Below are positions 59,969-64,000 of a stretch of 64,000 nt of DNA, one piece after another. The notes below the pieces were generated by a model. That model did not search any database, was not told the origin of the DNA, and saw only the letters and a program-made list of their open reading frames with translations. Origin of the DNA: Fructobacillus sp. CRL 2054. GTDB lineage: Bacteria; Bacillota; Bacilli; Lactobacillales; Lactobacillaceae. Every line of letters starts with the position of its first letter. Within the stretch, counting starts at the first letter, position 1. A program made the translations under genes and the position numbers. The stretch spans positions 62,001 to 126,000 of the forward strand of contig NZ_JACOFN010000001.1 of assembly GCF_028764065.1 (NCBI RefSeq). Reading direction: 5' to 3'.

Positions 59969-61486
59969 TTATTTGTCAGCTGAAGAGCCTGTGTAGCTAT
60001 CCTTAAAGGTCTTCACTGCAGCATCCATCTTATCGGTGTCAGGCAATTGCTTTGTTGTCACGATTTCGTTCAACAAATCCTTTTGACTAGCATCCAAGTA
60101 AGCGATGAATTCATCTTGGAAGTGTTGGATGTCAGAAACAGCAACATCGTCCAAGTAACCATGAGTCAATGCATACAAAACGAAGACTTGGTGTTGAACA
60201 GCCATTGGCTTGTGCAATGGTTGCTTCAAAACTTCAACCGTTCGCTTACCACGGTTCAACTTAGCCTGCGTTGCCGCATCCAAATCAGAACCGAACTGGG
60301 CAAATGATTCCAATTCACGGTATGAAGCAAGGTCCAAACGCAATGTTCCGGAAACCTTCTTCATAGCCTTGATTTGAGCATCTCCACCAACACGAGAAAC
60401 AGAAGTTCCGGCATCGATGGCAGGACGTACACCAGCGTAGAACTGGTCGGCATCCAAGAAAATCTGTCCATCAGTAATTGAAATAACGTTGGTTGGGATA
60501 TATGCAGACACATCACCAGCTTGCGTTTCAATAATTGGCAAGGCCGTCATTGATCCACCACCTAGTTCGTCTGACAACTTGGCCGCACGTTCAAGCAAAC
60601 GTGAGTGCAAGTAGAAGACATCCCCAGGATAGGCTTCACGACCAGGTGGACGACGAAGAATCAAAGATATCTCACGGTATGCCGTTGCTTGCTTTGATAG
60701 GTCATCAAAGACAATCAAGACATGCTTACCGTTGTACATGAATTCTTCACCCATTGCTGCCCCAGCATATGGTGCCAGGTAAAGCAAAGCAGCTGCTTCA
60801 GCAGGCCCTGCATTAACAACAATGGTGTAGTCCATTGCGCCCATCTTCTTGAGCGTTTCAACTTGTTCACGAACCGTTGAGTCCTTTTGACCAACCGCTA
60901 CGTAAATAACGATCATGTCTTGGTCTTTTTGGTTCAAGATAGTATCAACGGCAATTGATGTTTTACCTGTCTTACGATCACCAATGATCAACTCACGCTG
61001 ACCACGACCGATTGGGACAAGGGCATCAATGGCCTTGATTCCAGTTTGCAATGGTTCTGAGACTGACTTACGAGCCATGACACCTGGTGCCTTGGCTTCG
61101 ACAGGTCGAGTCTTTGTAGTATTTAGGTCGCCTAATCCATCAATGGGTTGTCCCAAAGCGTTGACGACACGCCCAATCAATTCTTCACCAACAGGAACTT
61201 CCATTACGTGTCCTGTTCGCTTAACTGTATCCCCTTCACGAATACCTTCTGAGGAACCTAAGACAATGATTCCAACTTCAGATTCTTCAAGGTTTTGGAC
61301 CATACCGTAGGCACCGTTGTTAAAGGTAACCAATTCACCAGAAAGAGCGTTAGCCAAGCCTGTTGCTCGGGCAACACCATCACCAATGTAGGTAATTGTT
61401 CCAATTTCTTCTACAGTCAGTTTTGTGTCGAACTTTTCGAGCTGCTGCTTAATTAAAGCAGAAATTTCTTCAGCTTGAATCGCCAT
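59969..61486 (-). CDS. atpA: ATP synthase alpha subunit
   Basis: 505 residues. P-loop [15 protein letters not shown] (about 169-183), [46 protein letters not shown] and arginine finger region [15 protein letters not shown]. Non-catalytic nucleotide-binding subunit of F1. Confidence 0.98.
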   Translation of the reverse strand: MAIQAEEISALIKQQLEKFDTKLTVEEIGTITYIGDGVARATGLANALSGELVTFNNGAYGMVQNLEESEVGIIVLGSSEGIREGDTVKRTGHVMEVPVGEELIGRVVNALGQPIDGLGDLNTTKTRPVEAKAPGVMARKSVSEPLQTGIKAIDALVPIGRGQRELIIGDRKTGKTSIAVDTILNQKDQDMIVIYVAVGQKDSTVREQVETLKKMGAMDYTIVVNAGPAEAAALLYLAPYAGAAMGEEFMYNGKHVLIVFDDLSKQATAYREISLILRRPPGREAYPGDVFYLHSRLLERAAKLSDELGGGSMTALPIIETQAGDVSAYIPTNVISITDGQIFLDADQFYAGVRPAIDAGTSVSRVGGDAQIKAMKKVSGTLRLDLASYRELESFAQFGSDLDAATQAKLNRGKRTVEVLKQPLHKPMAVQHQVFVLYALTHGYLDDVAVSDIQHFQDEFIAYLDASQKDLLNEIVTTKQLPDTDKMDAAVKTFKDSYTGSSADK

Positions 61487-61498
61487 GTCTTTTCCTCA

Positions 61499-62041
61499 CT
61501 AACCTAGTAACTCTGCCTTCAATTTGGCAATTTTCGTCTTCAGCGATCCGTCAATTAAAATTGACTTGGATTGCATGGACACACCAGCGACCAATTCTGG
61601 GTCGACTGTATAGGTTGCTTCAACCTTTTTTGCCCCGCTTTGCTTTTGGAAAGCCTTAGCCAATCGTTCCTTTTGATTATCATCAACTGCCACGGCTGAA
61701 GTGATTACAACACTTTCAATACCTTGGCTTTGCTGATAAAGCTCAAAAAATCGATTAACCACTGCACCGAACAATGCGAAGTGGTGGTGACTCAACAAAA
61801 TCTTTGTTAAGTTCACAACACCTTGGTTAGCACCCTTGGTTAATGTATCCAATAAGGAGACTTGGTCTTCTTCTGAAATCGTTTGCGCGGATAGCAAAGC
61901 CGTTAATTTCGGATTCTTTGCTACCACATCGTTCACGACTTTCAAGTCAGCCAGTAGGCTGTCAAAAGAATCTTGATCGGAGCCGTACGCCAAAAGCGCT
62001 TCGGCGTATTGTTCGACCACTTTTTCCTTTTTGTTAGCCAT
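61499..62041 (-). CDS. atpH: ATP synthase delta subunit
   Basis: 180 residues. OSCP/delta family with VVEQYAEALLAYG near the N-terminus and the C-terminal block DPELVAGVSMQSKSILIDGSLKTKIAKLKAELLG. Links F1 to the peripheral stalk. AAGGAGG upstream. Confidence 0.95.
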   Translation of the reverse strand: MANKKEKVVEQYAEALLAYGSDQDSFDSLLADLKVVNDVVAKNPKLTALLSAQTISEEDQVSLLDTLTKGANQGVVNLTKILLSHHHFALFGAVVNRFFELYQQSQGIESVVITSAVAVDDNQKERLAKAFQKQSGAKKVEATYTVDPELVAGVSMQSKSILIDGSLKTKIAKLKAELLG

Positions 62042-62050
62042 CTGTCCTCC

Positions 62051-62557
62051 TTACTGCTCGCCTAATTCTGCTAAGTAAGCATCAATTAAGGCGCGCTGGT
62101 CATCAGCAGATAATTCTTTTTGAATCAACTTGGAAGCGATGGTTACAGACAAGTCTGCCACGTCCTTCTTGGCCGTGTTCATCGCATCGTTCTTCATCTG
62201 AACAGCATCTTCTTGGGCTGATTGGCGCATGCCAGCAACCTGCGTGTTTGCCGCTTGAATCAATGAATCAGATTGTGCCTGAGCTGATTTCTTAGCCGTC
62301 TCAATCATTTGACTCGCTTGGTTCTTTGATTCAGAAAGTTCCTTTTGACGTTGTTCAACCAAGGAAGCAGCATCTTTGCTCTTTTGTTGAGCGTCATCTA
62401 AGTCCTTGTTAATCTTATCCGCACGTTGGTCTAAGACCTGTGTCAAAGGTCCGTAGGCCACCTTCTTCAAAATGACCATTAGTAGGAGGAAGGCAACAAT
62501 AATAAAGACCATATCGCCAAGTGGCATCGCCTTTGTCATTAATAATGTTTGCGCCAT
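62051..62557 (-). CDS. atpF: ATP synthase subunit b
   Basis: 168 residues. One membrane helix (about 15-34, LGDMVFIIVAFLLLMVILKKVAYGPL) followed by a long charged helix for dimerisation (KINKDLDDAQQKSKDAASLVEQRQKELSES...). Peripheral stalk of Fo. Confidence 0.96.
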   Translation of the reverse strand: MAQTLLMTKAMPLGDMVFIIVAFLLLMVILKKVAYGPLTQVLDQRADKINKDLDDAQQKSKDAASLVEQRQKELSESKNQASQMIETAKKSAQAQSDSLIQAANTQVAGMRQSAQEDAVQMKNDAMNTAKKDVADLSVTIASKLIQKELSADDQRALIDAYLAELGEQ

Positions 62558-62582
62558 CTTTTATCTCCTCTAAGGATTCCTC

Positions 62583-62822
<240 letters not shown>

Positions 62823-62897
62823 TTAGTTACGAAAGAGCTTTCTTCTACTATTGGATGATAACGGTCCCCCGCGTCTGCTACTAGCAGTAGTTCCACA

Positions 62898-63614
62898 CTA
62901 CTCTTCGCCAGATAACTGTGCCGTAAAAACGGCTGTTAACATAACGAAAACGTAGGCCTGGATGCCACCGATTAGTAATGAGAAGGCCTGCCAGGCCATC
63001 TCAAGCGGCAAAGCAATAATCCAGCCAAATCCATGTAATGAAAAGGCCATGCTTGCTAGCAAATTCAACATTAATTCACCAGCAAAGATATTTCCAAAGA
63101 GTCGCAAAGCCAGTGTCAAAAAGTTTGTCACCTGCTCAACGAAGTTCAATGGGAACAGTGCTGCGTAAGGCTTCAAGAACATGTTCTTGAGATAGCCGCC
63201 CAATCCGAGGGTCTTAATACCCGTTGCATTGGCTAACATAATTGACATGATAGCCAAACTAAAGGCAATTAAAGGATCCGCCGTTGGCGATTTAATCAAA
63301 GTCACGTCAGATGCTGTTTTCACTTGCAGCAATAATCCCATCTCGTTTGAAACTACTAAGAAAAGGAATAACGTGAAGCTGTACAGACCAAACTGACGAG
63401 CCAAATTGCTTGGCAATTGGTCTCCCAGAATTCCCCTAACAAAGTCCAACACATATTCAATCACGTTTTGACCACGCGTTGGTCGAATTGACACCTTCCG
63501 GGTAAGGAAGACAGCCAACAAGACAACAACGCTCATAGCCAACAAGGTTGAAAGCACTGTTGTCCAGGTAAAGGTCAACCCTAAGAAAGAAAATGTTGAT
63601 GTCGGTTCATCCAT
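62898..63614 (-). CDS. atpB: ATP synthase subunit a
   Basis: 238 residues with five to six membrane helices. Essential Arg in LTLALRLFGNIFAGELML (about 165-182) and C-terminal helix GGIQAYVFVMLTAVFTAQLSGEE. Stator proton channel. First gene of atpBEFHAGDC; no atpI is seen directly upstream. Confidence 0.97.
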   Translation of the reverse strand: MDEPTSTFSFLGLTFTWTTVLSTLLAMSVVVLLAVFLTRKVSIRPTRGQNVIEYVLDFVRGILGDQLPSNLARQFGLYSFTLFLFLVVSNEMGLLLQVKTASDVTLIKSPTADPLIAFSLAIMSIMLANATGIKTLGLGGYLKNMFLKPYAALFPLNFVEQVTNFLTLALRLFGNIFAGELMLNLLASMAFSLHGFGWIIALPLEMAWQAFSLLIGGIQAYVFVMLTAVFTAQLSGEE

Positions 63615-63684
63615 CGGTTTTCTCCTTTCTACAATTTTCTATTTTGACGCAAGACATCATTCTTATCACTCAAAATATACCCCA

Positions 63685-63713
63685 ATAATACGCTCACTAT
63701 ATTCTAAATACAA
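63685..63713 (-). promoter_or_regulatory. ATP synthase operon promoter
   Basis: TTGTAT (63708-63713), 17-nt spacer, TATTAT (63685-63690) on the minus strand, about 70 nt before atpB. The rest of 63615-63926 is very AT-rich and holds no gene I can support. Confidence 0.65.
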
Positions 63714-63926
63714 GGGATTTTGTGCCATTTTCACAACTAAATGAGATATTTTTATTAAAAAAAGAAATAAATGAGACAAAATAATAAAAGTGTTGGAAAT
63801 GCCTATAAATAGCTATCCAACAGTCTTATAAAAGTGTTTATTAAAAAGAATCGTATGAAAAAATACTAAAATTGCTTAATTAGAATGAACTTTTTTAGCA
63901 ATTTTGTGAAAGTACAATCAAAAATG

Positions 63927-63952
63927 AAAAGCCATTCATTCGAATGGCTTTT
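63927..63952. terminator. Terminator of the gene beyond the right edge
   Basis: Perfect AAAAGCCATTC / GAATGGCTTTT stem with an ATTC loop and A/T runs, just after the partial reading frame at the right edge. Confidence 0.85.
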
Positions 63953-63964
63953 CTATCTCGTTAT

Positions 63965-64000
63965 TTACTCTCTTTTGGGAGAATTAAATTCAGAACAATT
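63965..64000 (-). CDS. Possible C-terminal fragment of a gene entering from the right
   Basis: The last 11 codons before a TAA at 63965-63967 read NCSEFNSPKRE on the minus strand, followed by a good terminator. The fragment is too short to identify. The terminator supports the presence of a gene end here. Confidence 0.3.
   Translation of the reverse strand, partial: NCSEFNSPKRE

Overview
The window looks like a chromosomal segment of a heterofermentative lactic acid bacterium of the Leuconostoc/Fructobacillus/Weissella group. The basis is gene order (rplKA, rplJL, rpoBC, dnaX-recR, atpBEFHAGDC), T-box and lysine-riboswitch control, an L-2-hydroxyisocaproate dehydrogenase closely resembling my memory of the Weissella confusa enzyme, a ROK fructokinase, and moderate GC with AT-rich intergenic regions. 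The genus (Fructobacillus favoured) is inference. Nearly all genes, including rpoBC, ribosomal proteins and ATP synthase, lie on the minus strand, so replication forks probably cross the whole window from right to left.

Layout. 1-3.8 kb: small membrane or surface proteins, a NupC nucleoside transporter and, divergently, a PnuC vitamin transporter with a structured leader. 3.8-6.8 kb: a complete polar amino acid ABC transporter. 6.9-7.3 kb: three tandem tRNA-Asn genes behind one promoter that overlaps a 26-bp palindrome. 7.4-11.6 kb: a T-box (Met-type) operon of SAM hydrolase plus an ECF transporter. 11.7-17.7 kb: hydroxyacid dehydrogenase, sortase-anchored repeat protein, CHY zinc finger, flavin reductase, an AT-rich membrane protein with two BamE-like repeats, tRNA-Ser, NAD(P)HX epimerase and rlmH. 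17.7-17.95 kb: a dense DnaA-box cluster. 18.2-22.1 kb: vanY, tRNA-Lys and a compact operon ribB-plsC-TPR-TPR(broken)-HTH. 22.2-31.5 kb: fructokinase, galE, thioesterase, rsmI, holB, darA, tmk, yaaL, recR, dnaX, SRP RNA, tadA. 31.5-38.1 kb: ribosomal proteins, nusG, secE, rpmG (frameshifted), a SigH/ComX-like sigma factor, rlmB, mrnC. 38.2-45.8 kb: rpoC and rpoB behind a leader RNA. 46.7-51.2 kb: a plus-strand Bce-type two-component system and ABC exporter. 51.2-54.7 kb: lysine-riboswitch permease and trpS. 54.8-57 kb: ketopantoate reductase, tRNA-Glu, LysM/Apf-like wall protein. 57.1-63.7 kb: the F1Fo ATP synthase operon.

The main unusual signals are: (a) apparent loss of zinc-binding cysteines in DnaX, HolB and the second zinc site of RpoC, with a frameshift that removes half the zinc ribbon of L33; (b) a DnaA-box cluster beside rlmH without dnaA and without any change in gene-strand bias; (c) the ribB-plsC-TPR-TPR-HTH operon, whose second TPR gene is split by an in-frame TAA followed at once by ATG. 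No insertion sequence, prophage or CRISPR array was seen.
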